A stretch of 64,000 nucleotides of DNA from Microcebus murinus (GCF_040939455.1 NC_134116.1:74107900-74171899), one strand, 5' to 3'; positions 50,735 through 63,782 are shown, counted from the stretch's first letter. The notes: generated by a model not told the origin, from the letters alone. A program made the numbers and translations.

Positions 50735-50805
50735 ATCCTAGCTCTGAGATCAGTGCCTGCATATAGCAGAAGCTCAATAAATATTTGTCAAATGAATAAA
50801 TAAAT
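50735..50805 (+). repeat. L2-like 3' end
   Basis: ATCAGTGCCTGCATATAGCA, then AGAAGCTCAATAAATATTTG and AATGAATAAATAAATGAG are a clear sense L2 3' end. Confidence 0.75.
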
Positions 50806-51512
50806 GAGTTATATCTTAAATGTAAAAAAACAAACGGAGTACATAATGTAAGAACTTGGTTGGTTTGTGTATGGCTGACTCAAATCTTCTAATTTTTAAA
50901 ATCCATTTCCAAAATAGATTTATGGAAGTGATGCTTTTCAGCAATTTGAGAACTATTCTTGGAGTACTCTGAATGGGTCCTGGCTTAAAAAATCCAAGCT
51001 CTGAATTTTGGCTGCAAAATCTGGCTATGAAAGGAGTTTCCCCAGTATATCTTTTAATCAGTCTGCTATAAAGCATGTACAATAATTTATTTTTCTTATC
51101 TAAGAAAATGAGGTGTTATAACTGAAGTACTATGTTCAGTAGAGATTTGATTTGTATTTGGTATTGCCTTTACATTACGTGATTTAAGTTTTTCTTAGAC
51201 AATAATGGAAATAAGTCTACCAGTAGTTTGCCATCTAGGTTAAAATTTGTATTTGACAATTCTTCTATTCCTGATGTACTTGTTGTATGTATATTAGAGT
51301 AAATACTTGTTGATACATATCTGAAATACTGGAATGGTATTGTCTATATTAGTGTTTAAATGTGGTTGATAATCATGTGATGATTATTTACAATAGCCAA
51401 CATTTTTTCTTGCTGTTTGCTGAAATGGAAGTTATTTGATATTTTTACTTAATGCATTTATAAATATGTAAAATAATATCTTGATTTTAATCTTGCCTTT
51501 CTTCTAAAACAG

Positions 51513-51641
51513 AGGTTCTTGAACCTTTTGGAGGCCATGAACCCCTTAAGGATCTGAATGCAATGAACATTTGTACTAAGAAAACGAACACATTTGGGGT
51601 TGGTTCCAACCCTCAGGTTAATAACTCTTGTTCTAAACCAT
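51513..51641 (+). mobile_element. hAT-like non-autonomous transposon relic
   Basis: AGAGGTTCTTGAACCTTTTG, then AGGCCATGAACCCCTTAAGG, and an inverted end CAGGTTAATAACTCTTGTTCT. Family is not certain. Confidence 0.5.
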
Positions 51642-51820
51642 TCAAATTCATGGAGATATCCCCACATTGAAATTTACATATATATATTTAACTTAAAAGC
51701 ATGTAATTTGACCAAGGCTCCTAGCTTTTTATATTGATGGTGACTTTCACATTTAACCTGTGGCTCTTCAAGGTATCCAATTCCATTATTAGAACATCAT
51801 ATTGAGCTTGCTTCTCCACG

Positions 51821-52225
51821 TGTCTTAGTCCATTTTCTGTTGCTATAACAGAATATCTGAGACTTAGTAATTTATAAATTAAAGAAGTTTATTTGGTTCA
51901 TGGTTCTGGAGGCTGGAAAGGCCAAGGGTTTTTGTACTGTATCATAACATGATATAAAAACACAATGGCAAGCAGTGTGTGTGAAAGAGACCCAAGAGCA
52001 AGCTGAGCTTGCTTTTATAACAACCTGCTCTTTCAAGAACTTACTCACTCCTGGGAGAGCTAATTCATTCCCTCCAAAAGTCACTGTCAAGATAACACCA
52101 TTAATCCATTCATGAGGGCTCAGCCCTCATGATCCAATCACCTCTTAAAGATCCCACCTCTTAATACTGTTACATTAAAAATGTCCAACACAGGAAATTT
52201 TGGGGGACATGCTCAAACCATAGCA
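51821..52225 (-). mobile_element. MaLR-type solo LTR, antisense
   Basis: Starts TGTCTTAGTCCATTTTCTGT and ends ACATGCTCAAACCATAGCA, the reverse complement of the MST/MLT1-group pattern also seen at 39.6 kb. Flanking CCACG and CCAAG agree at four of five bases, close to the expected 5-bp duplication. No viral genes are present. Confidence 0.82.
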
Positions 52226-52373
52226 CCAAGACTGAGGTACTCAGGTGACTCTAGGATGATTAGCAGATGGGCTTCAGATTCACCTTAACCAAATCCCAGT
52301 GGCTTGGAACAGAGTTTAGTTTTGTTTAAGTGAATTCAGCAGTTTTCTGAATTCTTCAATGCCATTACATTAT

Positions 52374-52707
52374 TATTATTATTATTATTTTTGGAGACAG
52401 AGTCTCACTCTATTGCCCAGGCTAGAGTGCCACGGTGTCAGCCTAGCTCACAGCAACCTCAAACTCCTGGGCTCAAGCAATCCTTCTGCCTCAGCCTCCT
52501 GAGTAGCTGGGACCTCAGGCATGTGCCACCATGCCTGGCTAACTTTTTCTATATATTTTTAGTTGGCCAATTAATTTCTTTCTATTTATAGTAGAGATGG
52601 GGTTTCGCTCTTGCTCAGGCTGGTTTCGAACTCCTGAGCTCAAACCATCTACCCGCTTCAGCCTCTCAGAGTGCTAGGATTACAGGCGTGAGCCGCCACA
52701 CCCGGCC
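52374..52707 (-). repeat. lemur-type Alu, antisense
   Basis: ATT-rich head, linker and CACACCCGGCC end. CCATTACATTATT (52362) and CCATTACATAATT (52709) flank it. Confidence 0.96.
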
Positions 52708-53283
52708 ACCATTACATAATTATTTAAAAGTGATGTAACTAATAGATTGACTTTTCAAGGTTTCTTTTTTGTCTTGCGATCCTAAGACATCCAAGACCAG
52801 CAACTAATGGTTTTTGAAGAAGAAGTAGTCTGCAATTAGTAAAGTTTCATTTCTCACACTTTGTGCTTCTGGGAGAATGAGAAAAGGGCGCTGTGGCTTT
52901 TAAATGTGGTTTGGGGAATTCTCATGATAACGGAAAGATCAGTGTTGGGTCAGACTGGGGAGGCTGTCTGGAAGACAAGGAGACAGAGAGAAACTCAGTT
53001 TGAAAGAAGAAAAAGGGGAAATGGGGAAAGCACTAAATTAAGGATGGGTGAGGGCTGTCATTTTTTGAAAACTGATGATCAAGAGACTTTCTGGTGAAGA
53101 GCCACCTGAATTAGAGATCAGAGATCCAACAGGCCCATTTCAGACCTGCACATACCTATCACTCCGTTATCATTAATGGGAAAAAGGAGGATTTGGGTGA
53201 TTTCTGACCCCATCTTCAGGGCAAAGAATTTGTACCTTTTCTGGATTTGTGGTATTTGGGGCAAGAATCATTGGAACTGTATC

Positions 53284-54469
53284 CTACTGTATAACTAAAC
53301 TTGGTGGAGGGAGCATAAGGGGACAGTGCGACTGATGAAGACCTTGCAGAGGAAGCAAACTCGGCAATCTCTCCCAGTACACCCCACGGCTCTTACTCCC
53401 CTCCAACACCCAACACTCCTGCTGGATCCCAGAAGGGACAAGGAAAAGTACGTGAGAAGGTAAACTACAAAAGAAGATCATCAAATTTTTCCAACAGAAA
53501 ATCCTAATTGACCTTAGGAGGATATATTTTTGTAGGTTAATGAAAATGGAGCTGGTGGTGGATCCAAAAATGGAATCAATGTAATCATTCAGAGTGTCCA
53601 GCTGCGAGTGAAGACAGAGGGATGGGTTGGTGCAGTGGTGTGGACAAGCATGTCTTCTACATTGGAGCGACTTGGTTACAGTGAAAGGCAAAGAGGAAAG
53701 AGCCCCTAGAAAGAGATAGGGGATAATTTGGGGAAAGGAAGAGCTGACCAAGGATCAAAGTCTCTGTTTACGATTAAAGGGAAGAAAGGCTGAAGGCCGA
53801 GGAGGGGCTGGCTCTTCTGTGTAGAGGAATATGAGCACTGAATTTCTAAGAAGAGAGGAATCAAAGAGGCACTATGTGTGCGGCTCAGGGCATGATGACA
53901 ATGTTGGTGGGGTGTGTGTGTGTTTCAGGGGAAGGGGTAGTACTGATCTGACGGAAGGAATGTCTGAATGGAGGAGAAAATAGCCATGTGCCTGAAGAGT
54001 TGACCATACAGAAAAGAAGTCTCCAAATGTGTTCAATTGAGTCTATCCTCTTAAGTGACCCCAAGTTTCTAGAAAACTTGCCTGGAACAGCAGTACTCCT
54101 CCTTGCCCATTGAATATACTGTATTTTACTTTGGAAAATCCAACAAGAAAGAAAATGCAACACTTGTTTTATAAAGAATCCATCTCCCCTTGATGGCTTA
54201 GCTTTTGGGCTGCCTAGAGAAAGGCAAGCCAGCACACTGCTTTCTTGGTCTGTTCCCCTACACATTTTTGGCTAAGGCTCTTATTCAGTGCTCAGCGTCT
54301 GAACTGTTGGATTCTTTTACATAAATGCATTTCCTGGACGCGTGTGTTTTATGGCAATTACCAACATTTCCTGCTTCTAATCACTTGCCACAAGTGCCCC
54401 ATGGCTGTCAGGGATAGAACTGAGGGTGCCGGGGGAGGCCCGTGTGCCAGGCCGTGCGTCTAGGCAGAC
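53284..54469. other. unique stretch with unassigned open frames
   Basis: A 155-codon minus frame (53284-53751) and a 126-codon minus frame (53885-54265) are open. Their products show no family I know, and the region has no flanking exon-like pattern. I regard them as chance or old repeat-derived frames. Confidence 0.4.
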
Positions 54470-55147
54470 TGTTGGAAAGGCAGTTATTTATTAGGGCCTT
54501 GTGTTTGGCCCACAACTGATATGAGGCCTTAGGGGAGGGGTGGTGTGAGGTGATCTACATCTATCCGGAGCAGGAAACACTGAATAAATAGGCAACATTG
54601 TTAAGGGCAAATTCCTTCTAACTTCAACTTTCCCCTTCTCCTTCCTTTGGCCACTCCTTCTTCAGGAGCCCAGTGGTGTCATAAAAATTCATGAAAAAAA
54701 AAAAATCCCTGAATTTTTAAATTTGTTTCCAAGTTAATATACATCAATATTGAAGCTAAAAAGGTTAAGGGCACACCAGGCTGCATTACAGAAGTAGAGC
54801 AACAGAACAAAGGAGACGATGGCCCCACTCTACCTTACATCTAGAGGACGGTATTCTGCTTTAGCCATCTGGTTTTGAGGACCCTGACCAAGTGGACGAC
54901 AATCAGAAAAGAACAGCCAGGGACTGGGAACCGCTTTATCTTAGGAGTGATTCGAGGCCTGGAAAAAGGAGACCGATGGTTACCTTAAGATATATTTGAA
55001 GGGTTGTCTGCCATAGAGAAGAGGGAAATAGTGTCACTCTAGAGGGCAGAACTGGGACCAATGGGAGAAAGTGACCAGGAAATATATATTGGATTAAAAT
55101 AAGAAAGAAATTTCTACTAATTAGAATTGTTCAAAAGTAGAATGGAG

Positions 55148-55471
55148 CCGGGCAAGGTGGCTCATGCCTGTAATCCTAGCACTCTGGGAGGCCAGGCGGG
55201 TGGATTGCTCAAGGTCAGGAGTTCGAAACCAGCCTGAGCGAGACCCCGTCTCTACTATAAATAGAAAGAAATTAATTGGCCAACTTAAATATATAGAAAA
55301 AACCTCGCTGGGCATGGTGGCCCAGCTACTCGGGAGGCTGAGGCAGCAGGATTGCTTGAGCCCAGGAGTTTGAGGTTGCTGTGAGCTAGGCTGATGCCAC
55401 GGCACTCACTCTAGCATGGGCAACAAAGTGAGACTCAGTCTCAAAATAAATAAATAAATAAAAAATTTTAA
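55148..55471 (+). repeat. lemur-type Alu with internal deletions
   Basis: Starts GCCGGGCAAGGTGGCTCATG. Part of the right-arm promoter-like block is missing (GCATGGTGGCCCAGCTACTC). AAAAGTAGAATGGA at about 55134-55147 and 55472-55485 flanks it. Confidence 0.96.
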
Positions 55472-55714
55472 AAAGTAGAATGGAAAAAAAGCAAACTAGA
55501 GAACAGCATTAAAATATAATCCCATTTCAGTTTGAAATTTTACACAAGGGTCTTTCGGCAGTGGGCAGACAGGATCGTTACTGTAGGAAAATGCCAGCCA
55601 GAGGTGCATGGGGGAAGGAGGAAGAATGGCCAGTTAATAGCCCATTGAAATAACCCAGGCAAGAGATGATTAGAAACTTAGCTGGGGTAGTAGCTGCAGG
55701 CATCATGAATTAGA

Positions 55715-56205
55715 GATGACCCAAATGTCCATCGATGGATAAATGGGCAAACACAACATGGTATATACATGCAATGGAATATTATTCAACTCTAAAAAGG
55801 AAGGAAATTCTGACATACGCCACAACACAAATGGAACCTTAAGGACATTATGCAAAGTGAAATATGCCTCTCACAAAGAGACACATACTGAATGATTCCA
55901 CTTATATGAGGTAGAATATATACTTTCATATACTCTGCTACCTAAAGCAGTCAAATTCACAGAGACAGAAAGTAGAATGGTTGCCAGGGGATATGGGGAG
56001 GAAGAGGGGAGTGAGGAGTTAGTGTTTAATGGGTACAGAGTTTTAATGAGGAAGATGGAAAAGTTCTAGAGATGGATGGTAGTGATGGTTGCACAACTCT
56101 GTGAATTTACTTAGTGTAATTGAACTATACTCTTAAAAATGGTTAAAATGAAAATTTTATATTATGTGTACCTTACCACAATAAAAAACATACTGTTCTG
56201 AATTA
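55715..56205 (+). mobile_element. L1M-type LINE 3' end, sense
   Basis: GACCCAAATGTCCATCGATG, then AATGGAATATTATTCAACTC, CATTATGCAAAGTGAAATAT, AGAATGGTTGCCAGGGGATA and TGTGTACCTTACCACAATAA run from the ORF2 end to the 3' terminus. Confidence 0.9.
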
Positions 56206-56429
56206 AAAAACAAAGAGAGATGAATTTGAGGAAAAGTTTAAAGACATGAACGAAAAAGGAGTACAGGTGACTGCCGAGCTATCTGGCTTAGCCAGTGAGG
56301 TGGATGGTGAAGACATTAGCCAAGACAGAACAATAACCAAGAGGACAAACAAGGGACAGTTATGAGCTCAGTCTGAGAACTGTGAAGTTTGAGTGGCCTG
56401 AAGAATATTCAACTGAAGATCTTGAAAAC

Positions 56430-57720
56430 GACAACTTTATTGAGTTGTATATGACGGATCGCATCTATTTAAAGTGGATAATTCAGAGTTTTGAAAAATG
56501 CACATATCCATGAATCCACCACAACAAGGGTGCAGAACGTTTTTATCATCCAAAAAGTGTTGTCACCCTCCTCCACCCCTGCCTCGGACAACTGAGCTGC
56601 TTTCTGCCACTTATAGATTAGTCTGCATTTTCTAGCATTTTATCTAAATGAAAACATACAATATGCAGTTTTTGGTTTGTCTGACTTATTTCACCCAGCA
56701 TAAAGATACTGTGAGCCATCTGTGTCGTAAGCATCAGCAGTTGACTCCTTTTTATTACTGACTGATAATCCCACTGTTTGGATATGCCACACTTTGTATA
56801 TTCCTTCATCTGTTGTTGAGCATTTGGTTTGTGTCTCGTTTTAACTATTAACACATAAAGCTACTATGAACATTCCTGTACAAGTCTTCGTATGAACATC
56901 TATTTTCATTTTTCTTTGATAAATACCTAGGAGTGGAATGATTGGTTGAATCTTAGGTGTGTGTTTAATTTTTAAAGAAACTTGCAGCTTTCCAAAGTAG
57001 TTGTACCATTTTACATCCATACCAGCAGTTGTTTTACATCTTCACCAATACTTGGTATTGTCATCTTTTTAACTGCAGCCACTCTCATCGGCATGTAGCA
57101 GTATCTCATTGTGGTTTTAATGTGTGTTTTCTGGATAACTAATGATGCTGAGCATCTTTCTATGTGCTTATCAGCCATCCATGTAACTTCTTTTGTGAAG
57201 CACCTGTTTAAATCTTCTGCCTGTTTAGTAAAACTCCATTGTCTTCTTATTATCGAGTTGTTGTAATCCTCTACGTATTCTGGGTACCAGTCCTTTATCA
57301 GATATACATATTGCAAATATTTTCCCATTGTATGCCTTATCTTTCTTAACATTATCTAGGAGCAAATTTTGAAGTTATGATAGTTTAGTTTATCAGTTTT
57401 CTCTTTTATGAGAGTTTGGTTTCTGTGTCCTAAGATTTCTCTTCTGTCTAACTCTGGGAGTTTTCTAATTTTAGGTTTTACATTTTGGGCCTAGCATTCA
57501 TTTTCAGTTGATTTTGTGTGTAGTGTAAAGTAAGGATCGATGTCCATTTCATTTTCCACAAGACAATCCAGTTGTTTTAGCACAATTTGTTGAAAAGACT
57601 TTCTTTTCTCTGTTGGATTGTCTTACCACTTTTGTTGAAAATGAATTGGCCATATACATGTGGGACTATTTCCTGAGTCTCTATTCTGTTCCAGGTGGAG
57701 GTATCCCATGGAATAGTTTT
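56430..57720 (-). mobile_element. L1M-type LINE, antisense, ORF2 and 3' part
   Basis: Antisense ORF2-end blocks such as CATTCCTGTACAAGTCTTCG, ACCTAGGAGTGGAATGATTG, CTTTCCAAAGTAGTTGTACC, CCTTTATCAGATATACATAT and AATTGGCCATATACATGTGG lie in order. Frames are broken (longest 113 codons). An Alu abuts its upstream end. Confidence 0.88.
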
Positions 57721-57734
57721 CTTCATTTGTTTGT

Positions 57735-58020
57735 TTTTAGTTTTTTGAGACAGGGTCTCACTCTGTTGCCCAGGCTAGAGTGTAGTGGCACCCCAGCGCA
57801 CTGCAACCTCAAACTCCTGGGCTCAAGTGATCCTCCTGCCCCAGCCTCCTGAGTAGCTGGGACTACAGGTGTACACCACCATTCCTGGATAATTTTTTCT
57901 ATTTTTAATAGAGATGGGGTCTCACTCTTGCTCAGGCTGGTCTCGAACTCCTGACCTCAAGTGATCCTCCTTGGCCTCACAGACTGCTAGGATTACAGGC
58001 GTGGGCCACCACACCAAGCC
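57735..58020 (-). repeat. Alu (old), antisense
   Basis: Antisense dimer with a short linker (TTTTTTCTATTTTTAATAGA), ending CCACACCAAGCC. Confidence 0.93.
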
Positions 58021-59335
58021 CTAAATTCTTAATCAAAATACATATCTCTTATGTCTTTTATTAGAGCCATGACCTACAATTATAAGGCACAGGAAAATAT
58101 GAAAAGCTGGGTTCAGACTTGGAAAATACATAACGGCAAAAAATATTTGGGAGACCTAATTCTTTGCAACACTAAATTTATTCATTTATTATTTCTGTGG
58201 AAAAATTTATAGGTCAAAGAATTGAAAATGCCTGGAAGACAGCTTAAGGATCTGGGGACTTTTACGTCAAAGACAATCAGGAATCTGGATGTCAGCAAAC
58301 TACCAGTTTTTTATGATTCCTGTTCACAAAAGGCATCTTCCAGGGCAGCAGGACCACTGGACACAATTTCCCTGGCATGGATGTGGATGTGTGGGCCTTT
58401 CTATCTCTAGAGTCCAAGAAAAGCCAAACCTTTATAGAATAGTGGCTCACTGTCTGAGAATAGTGGCCTTCCCGCCTCCTAGCAGTTCAAGAAATCCTTT
58501 TGTTCCCATAAAGCTTCTCTCTCTCATTTCCCTTCCACTTACCCAGGTATAATGGCCTAAGAAAAGATGGAAATTTGACCAAAAGATTAAGTTTATTATA
58601 AATACGGATGAATTTGAAATAAATGAGAACAATTTTTAAGATACACTAGAAGAGACTATATAAGAAACTTCATTTTAACGGGTCATTTAAAAGGAAAGGA
58701 GACTATGTTGAAGAACATGTATTCAGAACTGTGTGAGCTAGTGGACCAGGGAATCTGTTTGTATCCTGACTTTGACACACATCTTGGAAATGTTAACCTC
58801 TGTTCCCTATCTTAATGAGAGCCGCACATGCTGTTAGCACAAATACACAGTGACCCTTTAACTTGCTTATTTAAAACGAGTGAGTTAAAAAAAAAATGTT
58901 TTAGACAAATCCTTTCCACTTACACAGGCAGTGTTTTTCACTTTTACAACTTTAAATTTCTATCCTCTTTCCATGAGTACAAACTGTATCTTCTTATTAA
59001 GACAAAGTCAGTTAAGTAAGGAATTAATTTTATATCCTTCAACAAAAATTTCTGAAAGTGCCTAGAAATTAAAGTTATAGGGTTTCGAACTGTTGAGTTA
59101 ATGATCTTTCTGAAGGAAGAGTGTCAAATCCACCAGTTGCCAAGCCTGCCCCCTAAAGTCACTCAAAAATGTGTTTAGATTCCGAGGTAGTAAACAGAAA
59201 GGAAAAGTTATTTTTTACTCAACATTTATGTTTCTGAATGCTTGTTGTGGTGAATATTTAGCCTAAATGTTCAGGTTTAACCTGTTGTATAATGATTTCA
59301 ATTTAGGTGCTCTACTTAGGCTGTTTTTATCATAT

Positions 59336-59386
59336 ATGTGTGTGTATGTGTGTGTGCGCATGTGTGTACATGTGTATGTATGTTAG
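59336..59386. repeat. imperfect TG repeat
   Basis: TG units broken by TA and CA steps, directly upstream of a tandem duplication. Confidence 0.9.
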
Positions 59387-59391
59387 GTATA

Positions 59392-59475
59392 TGGAGGATG
59401 GATATCTTTAAGTTTTCCTTAGTTGCAAAAGTGTGGAGGATGGATATCTTTAAGTTTTCCTTAGTTGCAAAAGTT
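59392..59475. repeat. 42-bp tandem duplication
   Basis: The unit beginning TGGAGGATGGATATCTTTAA and ending TTAGTTGCAAAAGTG occurs twice (59392-59433, 59434-59475) with essentially no differences. The right copy ends at the Alu target site. Confidence 0.95.
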
Positions 59476-59488
59476 GATAGCTGTCTGG

Positions 59489-59821
59489 GCCGGGCACGGT
59501 GGCTCACGCCTGTAATCCTAGCACTCTGGGAGGGCGAGGTAGGTGGATTGTTCGAGATCAGGAGTTTGAAACCAGCCTGAGCAAGAGCGAGACCCCATCT
59601 CTACTATAAATAGAAAGAAATTAATTGGCCAACTAATATATATAGAAAAAATTAGCCGGGCATGGTGGCACATGCCTGTAGTCCCAGCTACTTGGGAGGC
59701 TGTGGCAGCAGGATTGCTTGAGCCCAGAAGATTGAGGTTGCTGTGAGCCAGGCTGACGCCACGGCACTCACTCTAGCCCCGGCAACAAAGTGAGACTCTG
59801 TCTCAATTAAAAAAAAAATAT
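59489..59821 (+). repeat. lemur-type Alu
   Basis: Complete element. Perfect duplication GTTGATAGCTGTCTG at 59473-59487 and 59822-59836. Confidence 0.97.
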
Positions 59822-61307
59822 GTTGATAGCTGTCTGGAATCACATTAAGCCAACGGATGCATTTTGAGCGCTGTCTATTCACTACTGGTTCTTGATTTAC
59901 TACTTTGGATCTTTAGGGTCTAAAATTTTTTGTAGTTATTGCCAAACGGATCAGAATAGCAGCAATTCTGATCCATTTCTTAATGATGTTGCAATAACTA
60001 TCTTAGCATCCAAATTAGAAAATAAAAATAATTCTCGTAAGAGTTTGTTTTTGTTTTGAGTGATGGTTTCAAAATTTATTGCATTTTTATTATTTGAAGA
60101 TTACCAGTAGGATATAATTAATGGGGCCCATTTTTTCACACCACTGTTTAGTATATAAAGTCTGTACGACCACCTGGTATATTTGACTGGGTCCAAAGAA
60201 GGTTACACAACAATTCTGTAACTCTTTAAAGACTTTGGCAAAATATTTTTCCCCTCAATTTTAAATCATTGTTTTGTAAGGAAAATTTAATTAGAAAAAA
60301 ATGTTTCTTTTCTAAATGCAGGCCCCTCCATTGAGCCAATAAAGAATTTGTTTGAAAATAATTCCCAGCTTCTAGAACTACTAAGAGTATAATTTTTTTC
60401 CTTTAATTAGTAGCTTAGAAATTTTTTTTAACCAATGCCAAATGCAATGTGAGCTCAAGTTTTTTAGTTCAGTTCTAAACTTAGAACCCGTGATTTTCAA
60501 GTGGGTTCTAAATTTGGCAAAATGTCTTCTCTCTGCCATAGTAGCTGGTGTTTTCCCATTCTTAAGGGTTCATACGTCTTATTTTCTAAGCAAGCAATAC
60601 TGTTTTTCTTCACTTTTTAATAATTTTTTCCATTTCCCCTTTGTGGAATCCCAAATGTGATGCAACCTTTTTTAGACCATAAAATAAAATAGAGCAGATT
60701 TTTTAAAGAAAAAGAGGGGAAATGGTAAGGGAGAAAAAGTCATTTAGCTTGCTTCTTTCTTACAAGGAAAAGATAAATACCGTATGTCTTAGATATTGAG
60801 TTACACAAAGTTTATATATAGGCTGGTAGAAATCACCAAATCAGAATTCAGTTGAGATACTTATTTTTTCTGCAACCCTCTTCATAAATACAAATGAGCC
60901 TGGCCCCTTCCAGAGGAAAGGATGTGTGAAACAGCTTCACATTCTGTCACCACTTACAAACACATGTCCAAGGAGCCTGCCTCTTGTGGTCTGCTCCTTG
61001 CCCGACCTTTCATGGTGCTACTTGCAGATGAAGGCACCAAGACAAAGTACTGAACGCAAAACTCACTGGGGGCAGTGCCCAGGCCCAGCAAGCTGGGACA
61101 CTGGCCTCCGAGGACAGGTTGTTAGTATGTAGATGTTGCAGGTAGTTGAAAAGAGCCACTCTTTTCATCCTGCAAGATGTTGGAGGGAAGGACACCAAGA
61201 TCTCCCCCCAAAGCGACACTCACCTGCATGTATCAGCTCCCCGGCTCAGATCTCTCCCTATCGTGTCCCTTGTGTCCTTTTTTTCTCCCGTTAGAACCAT
61301 CTTCTCA

Positions 61308-62240
61308 CTAAAATAAAATGACCCAGAGGAAAAAAGACCGGCATGAAGAAAAAGGTGAAATGTGGCTTTTATTTTTCCCCTTCCTGCAACCAACATTTGG
61401 AATCTGGTCCCTCTGCCTCTGCAGCCGCCTGTATCTGTTTGAGCAACCTCCTTTTCTTCCCATGATTTTGTTGTTTAGGCATTTGTAAGCGTCACCCCAA
61501 CCCAGAGCAACGAAGCTTAAGTTTGCTCTCTCCCAGAGATAGAGCAGTTCCCAGCACTTCCCTGGAGGTCTTGGCAAATAGGCATGCAGTTCGCTCTGGT
61601 CTCTGTGGTCCTGCCCTCTTCTCTGCTGGGAAGGAAGAACCATCCCTGCTCTTCTAGCAGGGGGAGGCCTCCAGCAACAAGCATGGCCTTGACGGTCCTG
61701 TCCGACAGGTTTCCCTGCTTTATTTTTCTCTTGCTTCTGCAGTGCCAAAAGGCAAGGAATAGAATACTTGAGATGTTTCCCACTCCCTGCCTTCCTGGTG
61801 CTAAGCATTCTGACTCCCAGGGGTGGCAGCAGCAGGATTTTCTGGGATGGACGGCCCTGCCATCGTTCATACCACTTCCACTGGCAGCTGTCTCCCCTTC
61901 CCACCCGGCAAGTGTGGGGAGAATTCCATCGACCTCAACATTCCTAGAGTGGCTGGAATTGGCTTGGATAGCCAGCCTTGAAGGGAGTGCTCCTGGAGTA
62001 GAGGCTCTGAGTGAGGAATCCAGACGAGTTCAGATCAGCAGACCATCCACCCAGTTTCCTGCCTCCCACGGTGGCACGGAGGGCTATTCGGTGAGAGAAC
62101 ACTGTTGCTCTACCATGTCAGCCTCAAACTTTTACTGCACAGCATGCTTAGCTTTCCTTAATATGTCATTTACCTGCCCTGTCTCCAACTTCTCCATTTG
62201 GAGCCTCTGTCATCAGTTGCAGTGTGTCCATATTAAATAA
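61308..62240. other. overlapping long open frames, unassigned
   Basis: The plus strand is open for 218 codons (61584-62240) and the minus strand for 198 codons (61308-61904). The plus frame starts MQFALVSVVLPSSLLG, then becomes hydrophobic near FPCFIFLLLLQC. I recognise no family. AATAAA is present on the minus strand (61368-61373) and on the plus strand (61312-61317). A 3' exon of an unannotated transcript is possible but not shown. Confidence 0.25.
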
Positions 62241-62249
62241 TCTGATGGA

Positions 62250-62370
62250 AAGAACACCGACAGTCAGAAATCATGGGTTCAAGGTTTAGCTCTGTCACAA
62301 GGGGATGTATGACCCTGAGCAAGGCACTGACCTTTGCTGGGCCCTACTTCCTTCATCTAAAACATTAGGT
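62250..62370 (+). repeat. MIR core
   Basis: GTCAGAAATCATGGGTTCAA, then TATGACCCTGAGCAAGGCAC and ACTTCCTTCATCTAAAACAT are a sense MIR. Confidence 0.75.
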
Positions 62371-63049
62371 GCTGGCTTTAATTATAATTATGCCCTAAAA
62401 TTCCATAAATCCTCCTTAAACTACAAGTTACTAGTATATTAGATAGCAAATAGTATTTAAAATACTACTGAAAGTTACTATAGTATTTTCCCCACAAATG
62501 TCCCTAAATTATTAAATCTTTGGTTAGACTTTAATGAATACCACTATTTCTGGTCCTGTAGTCTCACCCTACCTGTGCCTTTCACGACTGAATTCACTTC
62601 CTCATACTTCCCCATTTTCCTTCAACTTTACTGATTGCAGATCTACTGTCTGTCTTTCTCTTTATAAATCTACCTTCATTTAGAAAGTCTCAAATTGCTC
62701 TTGATTATTTTTGTTAGCCATCTCTAGAGAGGTCCCAGCTCTGTAGAAAGTAGTATATATTCAAAGCAGGACAGCGCTGTGTTCTGTATTTCCCGATGAC
62801 AGCTCACAGTTTGGTGGCTTTGTGATGGCTGCAGCACACTGCGTTGGTGACCTTTAGGGGCTGCCCTCAACATGCCCAGATGCCTTTCCTGTGTTATAAA
62901 TGGGAGTTCAGAGTCCCTGGTCTTATAAGTACGTTGGAAATGTTTTCTACCAAATACTTAACTTTTTGCCACATGAATACTTATCTTGCATTTTTTGCAC
63001 ATGTACGCAGCTTTGAGAGATCTTTCGGCTGTTTGTGCCCTGGCTCTTC

Positions 63050-63339
63050 TTTTTTCTTCTGGGACAGTCTCACTCTGTTGCCTGGACTAGAGTGCCATGG
63101 CGTCAGCCTAGCTCACAGCAACCTCAAACTCCTGGGCTCAAGCAATCCTCCTGCCTCAGCCCCCCAAGGAGCTGGGACTACAGGCATGTGCCACAATGCC
63201 TGGCTGATTTTTTCTATTTTTAGTAGAGATGGCGTCTCACTCTTGCTCAGGCTGGTTTCGAACTCCTAACCTTGAACGATCGTCCCGCCTCTGCCTCCCA
63301 GAGTGCTAGGATTATAGGTGTGAGTCACCGCGCCTGGCC
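63050..63339 (-). repeat. Alu, antisense
   Basis: Antisense dimer with a short linker (TTTTTTCTATTTTTAGTAGA), ending CGCGCCTGGCC. The poly-T head is interrupted (CTTTTTTCTTCTGGG). Confidence 0.94.
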
Positions 63340-63436
63340 CATGGAGGGATTTTTAATGTAGCGGAATATCATGATCATGTCATAATTTATCTTAGAAAAG
63401 TCGCTTGGAATTTCTTAAGGCTAAAGCCCTGGGTTA

Positions 63437-63768
63437 GGCCGGGCGCTGTGGCTCACGCCTGTAATCCTAGCTCTTGGGAGGCCGAGGCGAGCGGATTGCT
63501 CAAGGTCAGGAGTTCAAAACCAGCCTGAGCAAGAGCGAGACCCCGTCTCTACTATAAATAGAAAGAAATTAATTGGCCAACTGATATATATATATAAAAA
63601 ATTAGCCGGGCATAGTGGCGCATGCCTGTAGTCCCAGCTACTCGGGAGGCTGAGGCAGAAGGATCACTGGAGCCCAGGAGTTTGAGGTTGCTGTGAGCTA
63701 GGCTAACGCCACGGCACTCACTCTAGCCTGGACAACAAAGTGAGACTCTGTCTCAAAAAAAAAAAAAA
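63437..63768 (+). repeat. lemur-type Alu
   Basis: Complete element starting GGCCGGGCGCTGTGGCTCAC, with linker. Perfect 14-bp duplication TAAAGCCCTGGGTT at 63422-63435 and 63769-63782. Confidence 0.98.
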
Positions 63769-63782
63769 TAAAGCCCTGGGTT

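Noticed and set aside
57011..57352. 113-codon minus frame as a possible gene
   Set aside because: It lies in L1 ORF2-derived sequence with broken frames on both sides.
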